A stretch of 8,112 nucleotides of DNA, from the NCBI GenBank assembly GCA_902783935.1, contig CACZTA010000178.1, positions 1 through 8,112 of the forward strand, read 5' to 3'. The stretch is from an uncultured Lachnospiraceae bacterium (GTDB lineage: Bacteria > Bacillota > Clostridia > Lachnospirales > Lachnospiraceae). Below are positions 1 to 6,196 of the stretch, one piece after another. A model generated the notes under the pieces. It did not search any database. It had not been told where the DNA came from and was given only the letters and a program-made list of their open reading frames with translations. Numbering within the stretch: the first letter of the stretch is position 1; each line of letters begins with the position of its first letter. Both the position numbers and the translations under genes were made by a program.

Positions 1-1146
1 GTCGGGGCGGCCTCTCCGGAGCGCTTCTCGGAGTTTATCGAGAAAGATGACCTCGTCATCACGAGTGACCGGACGGACCAGCAGAAGGCTGCCATCGAAT
101 GCGGTGCGAGCTGCCTCGTGGTGACGCTTTCGACGGAGATTGCCCCGGAAATCATGGCGATGGCAGATGAGAACAGCTGCGTCATTATCAGTACGACATT
201 TGACACCTTTACGGTTGCCCGGCTGATTAACCAGAGTATCCCGGTTCATTACCTGATGCGGAAGAAAGATATCATTTCTTTCCGGACCGACGATTATATC
301 GATGATATCCGCGAAGTGATGGGGAAATACAGGTTCAGGGACTTCCCGGTGCTGGATTATTCAGGCCGTTATCTCGGCATGATCTCAAGAAGAAGCCTGA
401 TTAATGTCCGGAGAAAGAAGCTGATCCTGGTCGATCATACAGAGGAATCCCAGGCCGTTGATAATCTGGAGCAGGCGGAAATCCTGGAAATCGTGGACCA
501 TCACAGGATCGGAACCGTCGAGACGCTGCAGCCGGTATACTTCAGGGGAGAGCCGGTCGGCTGTACCTGTACGATCCTTGCTTCCATGTATCGTGAGCAG
601 GGCGTTGAAATTCCGGCAGACATCGCGGGCATGATGTGCTCGGCGATTATTTCAGACACGCTTCTTTTCCGGTCCCCGACCTGCACGCCCCGTGATGAGC
701 GGACTGCCCGGGAACTGGCTTCCATCGCCGGAATTGATATCGAAGCGTATGCGAAAGAGATGTTCCGGGCCGGAAGCAATCTGAAGGGAAAGACACCGGA
801 AGAAATCCTTCACCAGGATTTCAAGAAATTCATTTTCGGGGAGACGGTCTTCGGAGTGGGACAGATCAGTTCCATGGATCATGATGAGCTCATGGAGATC
901 GCGGAAACGCTGACACCCCAGCTTGAAGTTGAGTGCGGCAGGGGCGGAACACAGATGGTGTTCTTCATGCTGACGGATATTCTGACAGAAGATACCACTC
1001 TTCTCTGTTACGGAAAGGGAAGCGGGGACCTCGTCCTGGATGCCTTTAATAAGGAAGTAAACGATGGCCGGTGCGTTCTCCCGGGTGTTGTTTCCAGAAA
1101 GAAACAGCTGATCCCCTCATTTATGAACAGCCTTCAGAATGCATGA
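1..1146 (+). CDS. ppaC: CBS/DRTGG-domain manganese-dependent inorganic pyrophosphatase (family II), 5' end outside window
   Basis: Cytosolic enzyme that hydrolyses pyrophosphate to two phosphates. The reading frame is open from base 1, so the true start and the N-terminal HxNPDxD metal motif lie upstream. The 381 visible residues run as follows: a DRTGG-type segment (about 1-80, SDRTDQQKAAIECG at 22-35), a CBS domain (about 81-135, FPVLDYSGRYLGMIS), a DHH catalytic domain (VDH at 144-146, VDHHR at 165-169, SAIISDT at 214-220) and a DHHA2 domain ending in the substrate-binding SRKKQ motif (365-369). In characterised clostridial enzymes of this architecture, the CBS-DRTGG insert binds adenine nucleotides or diadenosine polyphosphates and tunes activity, so allosteric control is likely here by homology. 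The residue after VDH is Thr, where I recall Asn as usual. The gene appears to end its transcription unit, because a 309-base gap follows. The family call is secure; the exact effector is not. Confidence 0.93.
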   Translation, partial: VGAASPERFSEFIEKDDLVITSDRTDQQKAAIECGASCLVVTLSTEIAPEIMAMADENSCVIISTTFDTFTVARLINQSIPVHYLMRKKDIISFRTDDYIDDIREVMGKYRFRDFPVLDYSGRYLGMISRRSLINVRRKKLILVDHTEESQAVDNLEQAEILEIVDHHRIGTVETLQPVYFRGEPVGCTCTILASMYREQGVEIPADIAGMMCSAIISDTLLFRSPTCTPRDERTARELASIAGIDIEAYAKEMFRAGSNLKGKTPEEILHQDFKKFIFGETVFGVGQISSMDHDELMEIAETLTPQLEVECGRGGTQMVFFMLTDILTEDTTLLCYGKGSGDLVLDAFNKEVNDGRCVLPGVVSRKKQLIPSFMNSLQNA

Positions 1147-1152
1147 CAGATA

Positions 1153-1180
1153 TCGCCGCGGATAGAAAAATCTGCGGCGA
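1153..1180 (+). terminator. GC-rich hairpin after the pyrophosphatase gene, possible terminator
   Basis: TCGCCGCGGAT (1153-1163) pairs with ATCTGCGGCGA (1170-1180) over 11 base pairs with one G-U wobble and a six-base loop. It starts seven bases after the stop codon, which suits a transcription end. No T-run follows directly; the nearest, TTTTT at 1228-1232, is about 50 bases on. It is therefore either a weak or Rho-assisted terminator or an mRNA 3'-end stabilising hairpin. Confidence 0.4.
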
Positions 1181-1241
1181 ACGCATGTTCGCGGCGCGGG
1201 CGTGCGGTGAAACTCTTTAGAAAATAGTTTTTAATATACTG

Positions 1242-1325
1242 AAAAATAAAGGGATAGAACACCATAATACAGAGTATTCTATCCGTGATTCTGCACGAAT
1301 TCATCTTTTGTGATATGGGAAATAT
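1242..1325 (-). ncRNA. Candidate leftward small RNA of about 84 nt, no family match recognised
   Basis: Inferred from a leftward promoter at 1332-1360 and a leftward terminator-like end. Read on the minus strand, GGATAGAA (1284 to 1277) pairs with TTCTATCC (1259 to 1252) as a perfect 8-bp stem, followed by CTTTATTTTT (1251 to 1242). A smaller stem, CGTG (1297 to 1294) with CACG (1287 to 1284), sits just before it. An ATG at 1304 opens a frame of roughly 57 codons that runs past the terminator-like end, but it has no ribosome binding site, so a non-coding transcript is more likely. No expression evidence is available, and AT-rich sequence can mimic promoters by chance. Confidence 0.35.
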
Positions 1326-1353
1326 TTACAAATTATTAAATCTACGTTAAGAT
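1325..1353 (+). promoter_or_regulatory. Sigma-A-like promoter of murA
   Basis: TTTACA (1325-1330, five of six matches to TTGACA) is followed by a 17-base spacer and TAAGAT (1348-1353, four of six matches to TATAAT), in an A+T-rich setting. The predicted start is near 1360, which leaves a leader of about 95 bases before the murA start codon. No other rightward pair with proper spacing was found in this gap, and the run murA - radical SAM gene - hslO probably starts here. Confidence 0.6.
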
Positions 1354-1360
1354 GTTTCAA
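1332..1360 (-). promoter_or_regulatory. Leftward sigma-A-like promoter overlapping the murA promoter
   Basis: On the minus strand there is a -35 box TTGAAA (1360 to 1355, five of six matches to consensus), a 17-base spacer, and a -10 box AATAAT (1337 to 1332, five of six). The predicted start is near 1325. It faces the murA promoter and shares its DNA, so the two could not be occupied by polymerase at once. There is no leftward gene nearby; only the hairpin at 1252-1284 lies in its path. Confidence 0.45.
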
Positions 1361-1455
1361 TATAAAGAAAGACTGTCCATTGGCAGGTAAAAGACGCGGG
1401 GAGTATGTCTTTGAAATGCACGTGAGACAGGAATAAGGGGAAAGAGGCAGATTTC

Positions 1456-2748
1456 ATGGAACAATATGTCGTAAAAGGCGGGATTCCTCTGGTAGGAGAA
1501 GTGGAGATCGCCGGAGCGAAGAATGCAGCACTGCCGATTCTGTCCGCAGCAATTATGTGCGATGAACCGGTTACGCTGGAGAACCTTCCAGATGTCAATG
1601 ATATTAACGTTCTCATCGAATCAATAGAAAAGATCGGCGCGAGAGTAGAGCGGCTGGACCGCCACAGCGTCCGCATCAACGGATCGACGATCCGCAACTG
1701 CAGTGTTGATTATGAGAGTATTAAAAAGATCCGTGCTTCTTACTACCTTCTGGGTGCACTGCTCGGGAAGTATAAAGAGGCCGAAGTGCCGCTTCCGGGA
1801 GGCTGCAATATAGGAAGCAGGCCGATCGACCAGCATCTGAAAGGCTTCAAGGCCATCGGTGCGGAAGTCCGCATTTCCCACGGGACGATTATCGCCCGCT
1901 GCAGCCGTATGGCCGGCGCGCATATTTTCCTTGATGTCGTTTCTGTCGGGGCGACGATCAATATCATGATGGCAGCTTCCCGCGCGGAAGGCCGCACGAT
2001 TATTGAGAATGCAGCCAGAGAGCCGCACGTCGTCGATGCAGCCAACTTCCTGAACAGCATGGGCGCCAATATCAAGGGCGCCGGCACGGATGTCATCAGG
2101 ATCGTCGGCGTTCCGTCGTTCCACGGCTGTACATACAGTATCGTTCCGGACATGATTGAAGCCGGAACCTATATGTTTGCCGCCGCTGCGACGAAAGGCG
2201 ACGTCGTCATCAAGAACATCATTCCGAAGCATCTCGAGGCCATTTCCGCAAAGCTCAGCGAAATCGGCTGTGAGATCGAAGAGGGCGATGACTCCATCCG
2301 CGTGGTCGCATCGAAGAGACTGCAGCGCACGCATGTGAAGACGCTGCCGTATCCCGGCTATCCGACGGACATGCAGCCGCAGATCGGTGCGCTTCTGGCA
2401 GTTGCGGAAGGCACATCGATCGTAACGGAGAGCATTTTTGAGAGCCGTTTTAAATATGTTGATGAACTGTCGCGCATGGGGGCAGATATAAAGGTGGAAG
2501 GGAATACCGCCATTATCAACGGCGTTTCCCAGCTTACTGGCGCGAGAGTTTCTTCCCCGGATCTCCGTGCAGGCGCGGCCCTCGTGATTGCAGGGCTTGC
2601 GGCTGAAGGCTTTACGATTGTGGACGATATCGTCTATATTAAGCGCGGCTACGAAGATTTCGACGGAAAGCTCCGCGGACTCGGCGCGGAAATAACGGTT
2701 GTCAATTCTGAGAGAGAGATCCGCAAGTTTGAACTGAGCGTCGGATGA
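1456..2748 (+). CDS. murA: UDP-N-acetylglucosamine 1-carboxyvinyltransferase (MurA)
   Basis: Cytosolic enzyme of the first committed peptidoglycan step: it transfers enolpyruvate from phosphoenolpyruvate to UDP-GlcNAc. The 430 residues match the usual length of about 420-430. Visible signatures are the Lys22-Asn23 pair in GAKNAAL, the catalytic cysteine loop PGGCNIGSRPIDQH with Cys117 (equivalent to E. coli Cys115, the fosfomycin target), the catalytic Asp305 in YPTDMQPQ, Arg371 in DLRAG, and Arg397 in YIKRGYE. The protein is two repeated alpha/beta domains. The ATG has an AGGGGAAAGAGG purine stretch (1436-1447) eight bases upstream. It is first in a tight run, with the next gene only 10 bases beyond its stop. 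Low-GC Gram-positives often carry two MurA paralogues; which one this is cannot be told from the window. Having Cys rather than Asp in the loop predicts fosfomycin sensitivity of the enzyme. Confidence 0.97.
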   Translation: MEQYVVKGGIPLVGEVEIAGAKNAALPILSAAIMCDEPVTLENLPDVNDINVLIESIEKIGARVERLDRHSVRINGSTIRNCSVDYESIKKIRASYYLLGALLGKYKEAEVPLPGGCNIGSRPIDQHLKGFKAIGAEVRISHGTIIARCSRMAGAHIFLDVVSVGATINIMMAASRAEGRTIIENAAREPHVVDAANFLNSMGANIKGAGTDVIRIVGVPSFHGCTYSIVPDMIEAGTYMFAAAATKGDVVIKNIIPKHLEAISAKLSEIGCEIEEGDDSIRVVASKRLQRTHVKTLPYPGYPTDMQPQIGALLAVAEGTSIVTESIFESRFKYVDELSRMGADIKVEGNTAIINGVSQLTGARVSSPDLRAGAALVIAGLAAEGFTIVDDIVYIKRGYEDFDGKLRGLGAEITVVNSEREIRKFELSVG

Positions 2749-2758
2749 TCAGACAGGT

Positions 2759-3688
2759 ATGACGACAGAAGATGTGATGAAATCCTGCAGACTCTGCGGA
2801 AGGGGATGCGGGACTGACAGAACAAAACGGGCAGGCCGGTGCGGCGGGAAAAGTGAAATCCTTGCCGCCCGGGCTGCTCTTCATATGTGGGAAGAGCCGT
2901 GCATTTCCGGAGAGGAAGGCAGCGGGACGGTCTTTTTCGCGGGCTGTCCGCTGAAGTGCGTATTCTGCCAGAACCGGGAGATCGCGCTCACAGGGAAAGA
3001 ACCTTATCCGGAGGGGATACGGGCGCTGACCGAAAAGGAACTCGCGGATACGTTCCTGCATCTGCAGGGAATGCATGCGAATAATATCAATCTCGTGACA
3101 CCGACCCATTTCGTGCCGCAGATCCGGGAAGCGCTCAGAATCGCTGCGGATAATGGCCTGCAGATTCCGGTTGTCTATAATACCGGGAGCTACGAGCGGC
3201 CGGAGACGATCCGGATGATGGAGGGGTATGCGGATATCTTTCTGCCGGACCTGAAGTTTATGGACCCGGAGATTTCCGCGCGCTATGCGGATGCGCCCGA
3301 CTACTTTGAGACTGCGGCGGCTGCGATCGACGAGATGGTCCGGATCACCGGCGGCAGGATGGACTTTGATGAGCGGGGAATGCTTCACAGAGGTGTTATT
3401 ATCCGCCACATGATTCTGCCGGGGCACACCGCTGATTCGAAGCGCATTCTGAAATACATCCATGACCGCTACGGCAGTGCGGTGTGGGTCAGTATCATGA
3501 ACCAGTATACGCCGATGCCGGGGATCGGAAAAAACTATCCCGAACTTGCGCGCAGAGTGACAAAACGGGAATATGCGCGTGTGACAGATTATGCGCTCTC
3601 GGCCGGCATAACAGATGCATTTATACAGGAAGGCGGAACGGCTTCGGACAGCTTTATCCCCGCGTTTGACGGGGAAGGCCTTTTATAA
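2759..3688 (+). CDS. Radical SAM protein of the COG1313 (PflX-like) type, function unknown
   Basis: A 309-residue radical SAM iron-sulfur protein. The cluster motif CPLKCVFC has Cys63, Cys67 and Cys70, which should hold the [4Fe-4S] cluster that cleaves S-adenosylmethionine. An N-terminal cysteine set (Cys10, Cys13, Cys17, Cys28, in CRLCGRGCG and GRCGG) precedes it. The stretches LHMWEEPCISG, GSGTVFF, TPTHFVPQI, LPDLKFMDP and MNQYTPMPG are typical of COG1313, a family often named as pyruvate formate-lyase activating enzyme homologues but without an established substrate. No glycyl-radical enzyme lies next to it. It sits 10 bases after murA and 46 bases before hslO, so co-transcription is likely. 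The start is uncertain: ATG 2759 has AGACAGG only one base upstream, while in-frame ATG 2777 has a weak AGAAGA; either keeps all conserved cysteines. Translational coupling to murA may explain the poor ribosome binding site. Confidence 0.85.
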   Translation: MTTEDVMKSCRLCGRGCGTDRTKRAGRCGGKSEILAARAALHMWEEPCISGEEGSGTVFFAGCPLKCVFCQNREIALTGKEPYPEGIRALTEKELADTFLHLQGMHANNINLVTPTHFVPQIREALRIAADNGLQIPVVYNTGSYERPETIRMMEGYADIFLPDLKFMDPEISARYADAPDYFETAAAAIDEMVRITGGRMDFDERGMLHRGVIIRHMILPGHTADSKRILKYIHDRYGSAVWVSIMNQYTPMPGIGKNYPELARRVTKREYARVTDYALSAGITDAFIQEGGTASDSFIPAFDGEGLL

Positions 3689-3719
3689 AGCATCCGGGCA
3701 CGCTTTAATGAAGAAAATC

Positions 3720-3723
3720 GGAG
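3720..3723 (+). promoter_or_regulatory. Ribosome binding site that decides the hslO start
   Basis: GGAG lies 11 bases before ATG 3735. The in-frame ATG at 3708 has no purine-rich site ahead of it, and the frame is open back into the upstream gene, so this site together with the N-terminus typical of Hsp33 (M-x-DYL) favours 3735. Confidence 0.5.
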
Positions 3724-3734
3724 ACAGTGAAAAG

Positions 3735-4637
3735 ATGACAGATTATCTGATCCGCGGGACAGCGGCCAATGATTTTATCAGAGCATTTGCAGTGACGTCC
3801 AGAGGCGTCGCGGAGGAGGCCAGATCCCGGCATAACCTGAGCCCGGTGGCGGCAGCCGCCCTCGGGAGGACCATGTCCGCAGCGCTGATGATGGGTGCGG
3901 ATATGAAAAATGACAGTGACGTGCTGACGCTTCAGTTCGTGTGCGACGGACCGATCGGCGGCATCACGGTCACATCCAATTCAAGGGGTGAAGTGAAAGG
4001 CTTCGTGGAGAACCCGGGCGTGATGCTTCCGCCGAATGCATTCGGGAAGCTGGATGTCGGCGGGGCTGTCGGAAACGGGATCCTGCACGTGATGAAGGAT
4101 ATCGGGCTGAAGGAGCCGTATGCGGGCGAAGTCAGCATACAGAACGGCGAAATCGCACAGGATCTGACTTATTATTTCGCGGTCAGCGAACAGGTCCCGT
4201 CTGTCGTGGCGCTCGGCGTGCTGATGGACAGGGAGAGTGCCCGGGTCCGCGAGGCGGGCGGATACATTATCCAGCTGATGCCGGACTGCCCGGAAGAAAT
4301 CATTCAGAAACTGGAAAGCGTCTGTGTTTCGGCACCGTCCGTGACGACGATGCTCCGGGAAGGCGGGACGCCGGAGAGTATTCTGACAGACCTGCTCGGC
4401 CCGATGGGTTTCCGGGTGAGGGAACAGATGCCGGTTGCATTTCACTGTGACTGCAGCCGTGAGCGGGTTGCAAAAGCGCTGGTGGCCATGGGACCGGGCC
4501 AGCTCAGGGAACTGATCGGCGAAAAAAAGCCGGTGACGCTCAACTGCCATTTCTGCAATACGGATTATACCTTTGACACGGATATGCTGAAGCTTATCCT
4601 TGCAAAAGCAAAGGAGAAAATTCCGTCAAAACAGTGA
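3735..4637 (+). CDS. hslO: Redox-regulated molecular chaperone Hsp33
   Basis: Cytosolic holdase chaperone that is inactive when reduced with zinc bound and becomes active after oxidation and unfolding. The 300 residues fit the family's usual length of about 290-300. The N-terminal chaperone domain shows DYLIRGTAAND, AALGRTMSAALMMGADMK, GPIGGITVTSNSRGEVKGFV, KLDVGGAVG and LTYYFAVSEQVPS. The C-terminal redox switch carries the four zinc cysteines Cys238 and Cys240 (HCDCS) and Cys271 and Cys274 (CHFC), in the expected CxC...CxxC arrangement, so the oxidation switch should be intact. ATG 3735 was chosen because its N-terminus aligns with known Hsp33 proteins; the frame is open further upstream but overlaps the radical SAM gene and lacks a binding site. 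It is probably the last gene of the murA unit. No strong terminator follows, only a weak TGCATTT/AAGTGCA stem at 4646-4670. Confidence 0.96.
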   Translation: MTDYLIRGTAANDFIRAFAVTSRGVAEEARSRHNLSPVAAAALGRTMSAALMMGADMKNDSDVLTLQFVCDGPIGGITVTSNSRGEVKGFVENPGVMLPPNAFGKLDVGGAVGNGILHVMKDIGLKEPYAGEVSIQNGEIAQDLTYYFAVSEQVPSVVALGVLMDRESARVREAGGYIIQLMPDCPEEIIQKLESVCVSAPSVTTMLREGGTPESILTDLLGPMGFRVREQMPVAFHCDCSRERVAKALVAMGPGQLRELIGEKKPVTLNCHFCNTDYTFDTDMLKLILAKAKEKIPSKQ

Positions 4638-4657
4638 CATCTTTTTGCATTTGTATC

Positions 4658-4709
4658 TTTACGAAGTGCATCTGCTGTGTTAGAGTGCTCTTATTGACAA
4701 TTTTATATG
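4658..4709 (+). promoter_or_regulatory. Candidate promoter region of the metK riboswitch transcript
   Basis: Two arrangements fit a transcript that includes the whole aptamer. One is TTTACG (4658-4663), a 17-base spacer and TAGAGT (4681-4686), with a start near 4693. The other uses TATATG (4704-4709) as the -10 box with a very weak -35, and would start close to 4716, the first base of helix P1. A perfect TTGACA at 4694-4699 is tempting, but its -10 partner at 17 bases (TCTTAT, 4717-4722) would put the start inside the aptamer. Confidence 0.35.
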
Positions 4710-4715
4710 TTTTTA

Positions 4716-4817
4716 CTCTTATTCAGAACGGTGGAGATGACAGAGGATCTGTGAAGCCGTGACAACCTCCCTCTACGGGAAGGTGCCAACCTCAAGCGAG
4801 CGATCGAACAATAAGGG
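4716..4817 (+). ncRNA. SAM-I (S-box) riboswitch aptamer upstream of metK
   Basis: Folds into the SAM-I four-way junction. P1 is CTCTTATT (4716-4723) with AATAAGGG (4810-4817). P2a is ACGG (4728-4731) with CCGT (4757-4760). P2b is ACAG (4740-4743) with CTGT (4749-4752), and its loop AGG (4744-4746) can form the pseudoknot with CCT (4790-4792). P3 is CCTCCC (4766-4771) with GGGAAGG (4777-4783). P4 is a short CGA/TCG stem with a GCGA loop (4797-4806). The first 19 bases from 4718 align without gaps to the Thermoanaerobacter SAM-I aptamer as I recall it. Positions equivalent to ligand-contacting G11, A45, A46, U57 and G58 are kept (4726, 4764, 4765, 4784, 4785). The base just before CAACC is A (4762) instead of the usual G. 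SAM binding should stabilise P1 and favour termination, giving feedback control of metK. Confidence 0.9.
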
Positions 4818-4828
4818 AACATGATGAT

Positions 4829-4858
4829 CCGGTTCGTTTCGCGCGGACCGGTTTTTTT
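4829..4858 (+). terminator. Intrinsic terminator, expression platform of the SAM riboswitch
   Basis: CCGGTTC (4829-4835) pairs with GGACCGG (4845-4851) over seven base pairs with one U-G wobble and a nine-base loop, followed by seven T residues (4852-4858). It lies 11 bases after P1. An antiterminator could form between CGAAC (4805-4809) and GTTCG (4832-4836), competing with P4 and the terminator's left arm. The competing pairing is inferred, while the terminator itself is clear. Confidence 0.88.
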
Positions 4859-4873
4859 GACTTACAATATACC

Positions 4874-4879
4874 AGGAGG
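4874..4879 (+). promoter_or_regulatory. metK: Ribosome binding site of metK
   Basis: AGGAGG lies 13 bases before ATG 4893, a somewhat long spacing. It fixes the start downstream of the terminator. In-frame ATGs at 4821 and 4824 lie inside the expression platform and cannot be the normal start. Confidence 0.75.
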
Positions 4880-4892
4880 AAACAGAAAGAAA

Positions 4893-6089
4893 ATGGGAGA
4901 GAAGAGACTGTTTACGTCTGAATCAGTGACAGAGGGACATCCGGATAAAGTCTGTGATGCGATTTCGGACGCGATCCTTGATGCCTGCATGGAACAGGAC
5001 CCGATGAGCCGCGTCGCGTGTGAAACGGCGGTCTGCACCGGCTTTGCGCTGGTGACGGGTGAGATTACGACAAACGCGAGACTGGATTACCAGAAAATCG
5101 TCCGCGAAACGATTAAGGAAATCGGCTATGACAATGCCGAGACCGGGTTTGACGGCAACACCTGTGCCGTATTTGTGGCGATGGACCAGCAGTCCGAAGA
5201 TATCGCCATGGGCGTGGACCAGGCATATGAAGTAAAAACAGCAGAGAATCTGAGCGATGAAGAGATCAGCGCAATCGGCGCGGGCGACCAGGGCATGATG
5301 TTCGGTTATGCGACAAATGAGACGCCGGAATATATGCCGTATCCGGTAAGCCTGGCGCATAAGCTCTGCAGAAAGCTTTCGGAGATCAGGAAGGACGGCA
5401 CGCTGCCGTATCTCCGTCCGGACGGAAAGTCCCAGGTGTCGGTTGAATATGATGAAAACGGCAGGCCGGCGAGACTCGAGGCGGTCGTCATCTCGACGCA
5501 GCATGACCCGGATGTCACACAGGAACAGATTCACGAAGATATCCGCAAATATGTCTTCGATCCGGTTCTTCCGAAAGAGATGGTGGATGAAAACACGAAA
5601 TTCTTCGTAAACCCGACGGGACGTTTCGTGATCGGCGGCCCTCACGGCGACGCGGGGCTCACCGGCCGGAAGATCATCGTCGACACTTACGGCGGCTATG
5701 CGCGCCACGGCGGCGGCGCTTTCTCCGGTAAGGACTGCACAAAGGTTGACCGCTCGGCCGCTTATGCGGCGCGGTACGTCGCCAAAAATCTCGTGGCGGC
5801 AGGGCTGGCATCCCAGGTTGAGATCCAGCTTTCCTACGCAATCGGCGTCGCGGAGCCGACATCCGTGATGGTGGATACATTCGGAACAGGCGTCCTGACG
5901 GATGAAAAGCTGACGGAACTCGTCCGCAGACATTTTGATCTCCGTCCGGCCGGCATCATCAGGATGCTGGATCTGAGACGGCCGATCTACAAGGCGACAG
6001 CGGCTTACGGCCATTTCGGAAGAACGGATGTGGATCTTCCGTGGGAACGCCTGGACAAGGTTGAGGAACTGAAGAAATATCTGGCGTAA
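4893..6089 (+). CDS. metK: S-adenosylmethionine synthetase (methionine adenosyltransferase)
   Basis: Cytosolic enzyme that makes S-adenosylmethionine, phosphate and pyrophosphate from methionine and ATP. The 398 residues match the usual 385-400. Signatures are the ATP/methionine-binding GHPDK (15-19), the family signature [16 protein letters not shown] (129-144), the glycine-rich phosphate-binding GGGAFSGKD (273-281), and conserved stretches around DPDVTQ (205-210), [23 protein letters not shown] (238-260) and [10 protein letters not shown] (315-324). The protein looks complete, with no missing catalytic residue. Transcription is predicted to fall when SAM is abundant, through the upstream SAM-I riboswitch. 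The product feeds methylation and radical SAM enzymes, including the one encoded upstream. The start at ATG 4893 is set by the AGGAGG site; a longer open frame begins in the riboswitch terminator and is not credible. Confidence 0.98.
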   Translation: MGEKRLFTSESVTEGHPDKVCDAISDAILDACMEQDPMSRVACETAVCTGFALVTGEITTNARLDYQKIVRETIKEIGYDNAETGFDGNTCAVFVAMDQQSEDIAMGVDQAYEVKTAENLSDEEISAIGAGDQGMMFGYATNETPEYMPYPVSLAHKLCRKLSEIRKDGTLPYLRPDGKSQVSVEYDENGRPARLEAVVISTQHDPDVTQEQIHEDIRKYVFDPVLPKEMVDENTKFFVNPTGRFVIGGPHGDAGLTGRKIIVDTYGGYARHGGGAFSGKDCTKVDRSAAYAARYVAKNLVAAGLASQVEIQLSYAIGVAEPTSVMVDTFGTGVLTDEKLTELVRRHFDLRPAGIIRMLDLRRPIYKATAAYGHFGRTDVDLPWERLDKVEELKKYLA

Positions 6090-6108
6090 AAAGCCGGATC
6101 CATATGCA

Positions 6109-6172
6109 GGGGCAGACCGATCCTGTCCTGCAGGCTAACTGCGGGAGGAGGCTGTCCCTTCTTTCTGTTTTC
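6109..6172 (+). terminator. Long imperfect hairpin with T-rich tail between metK and the kinase, terminator or attenuator
   Basis: GGGGCAG (6109-6115) pairs with CTGTCCC (6152-6158) with one G-U wobble. Further inside, CC (6117-6118) pairs with GG (6150-6151), TCCT (6121-6124) with AGGA (6146-6149) and CCTGC (6127-6131) with GCGGG (6141-6145), around a nine-base loop. That is about 18 base pairs in one stem with small bulges. TTCTTTCTGTTTTC (6159-6172) follows, which is T-rich but interrupted. A rival fold, TGCAGG (6105-6110) with CCTGCA (6127-6132), is exclusive with it. It lies only about 25 bases before the kinase start, so it may work as a partial terminator. Confidence 0.5.
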
Positions 6173-6196
6173 TGCTGATGACAAGGAGTACGGATC

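Larger units (their letters stand above)
1147..1455. other. AT-rich intergenic region upstream of murA
   Basis: This is 309 bases without a supported protein gene. From left to right it holds a GC-rich hairpin just after the pyrophosphatase stop, a weak AT-rich hairpin (AAACT at 1210-1214 with AGTTT at 1226-1230, running into T5), a second inverted repeat at 1252-1284, two overlapping promoters in opposite orientation at 1325-1360, and a murA leader of about 95 bases. The leader contains two small possible stems (1373-1386, and AAAGAC 1390-1395 with GTCTTT 1407-1412). Base composition drops sharply towards A+T at about 1210-1370 compared with both flanking genes. Confidence 0.7.

Noticed and set aside
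1150..1304. A minus-strand small protein of roughly 57 codons from ATG 1304
   Set aside because: There is no ribosome binding site, the frame runs through the terminator-like hairpin at 1252-1284, and the product has no recognisable features.
1621..2334. A 237-codon open frame on the minus strand opposite murA
   Set aside because: It is a shadow of the murA coding sequence with an Arg/Asp/His-rich, unstructured-looking product and no start signals.
2702..3463. A 253-codon open frame on the minus strand opposite the radical SAM gene
   Set aside because: The sense frame carries the full set of conserved radical SAM motifs. The antisense product is low-complexity in character and overlaps the end of murA as well.
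3686..3707. A TAAAGC/GCTTTA hairpin between the radical SAM gene and hslO as a terminator
   Set aside because: Its six weak base pairs have no T-run after them, and the close gene spacing argues for read-through.
3615..3734. An N-terminal extension of hslO by 40 codons from ATG 3615, or by nine codons from ATG 3708
   Set aside because: The longer form overlaps the radical SAM gene and adds a basic stretch not found in Hsp33. Neither start has a ribosome binding site, whereas ATG 3735 gives the standard N-terminus.
4694..4699. A perfect TTGACA as the metK -35 box
   Set aside because: Its -10 partner at 17 bases would be TCTTAT (4717-4722), inside helix P1, and would start transcription within the aptamer, destroying the riboswitch.
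4821..4892. A longer metK start inside the riboswitch region
   Set aside because: The extra codons run through the terminator hairpin and its T-run. AGGAGG at 4874-4879 and the family N-terminus place the start at 4893.
4923..6014. A 363-codon open frame on the minus strand opposite metK
   Set aside because: It lies entirely within metK, whose protein is unmistakable. The frame is open because of the GC-rich codon pattern of the sense gene; the protein resembles no family I know and has no ribosome binding site.
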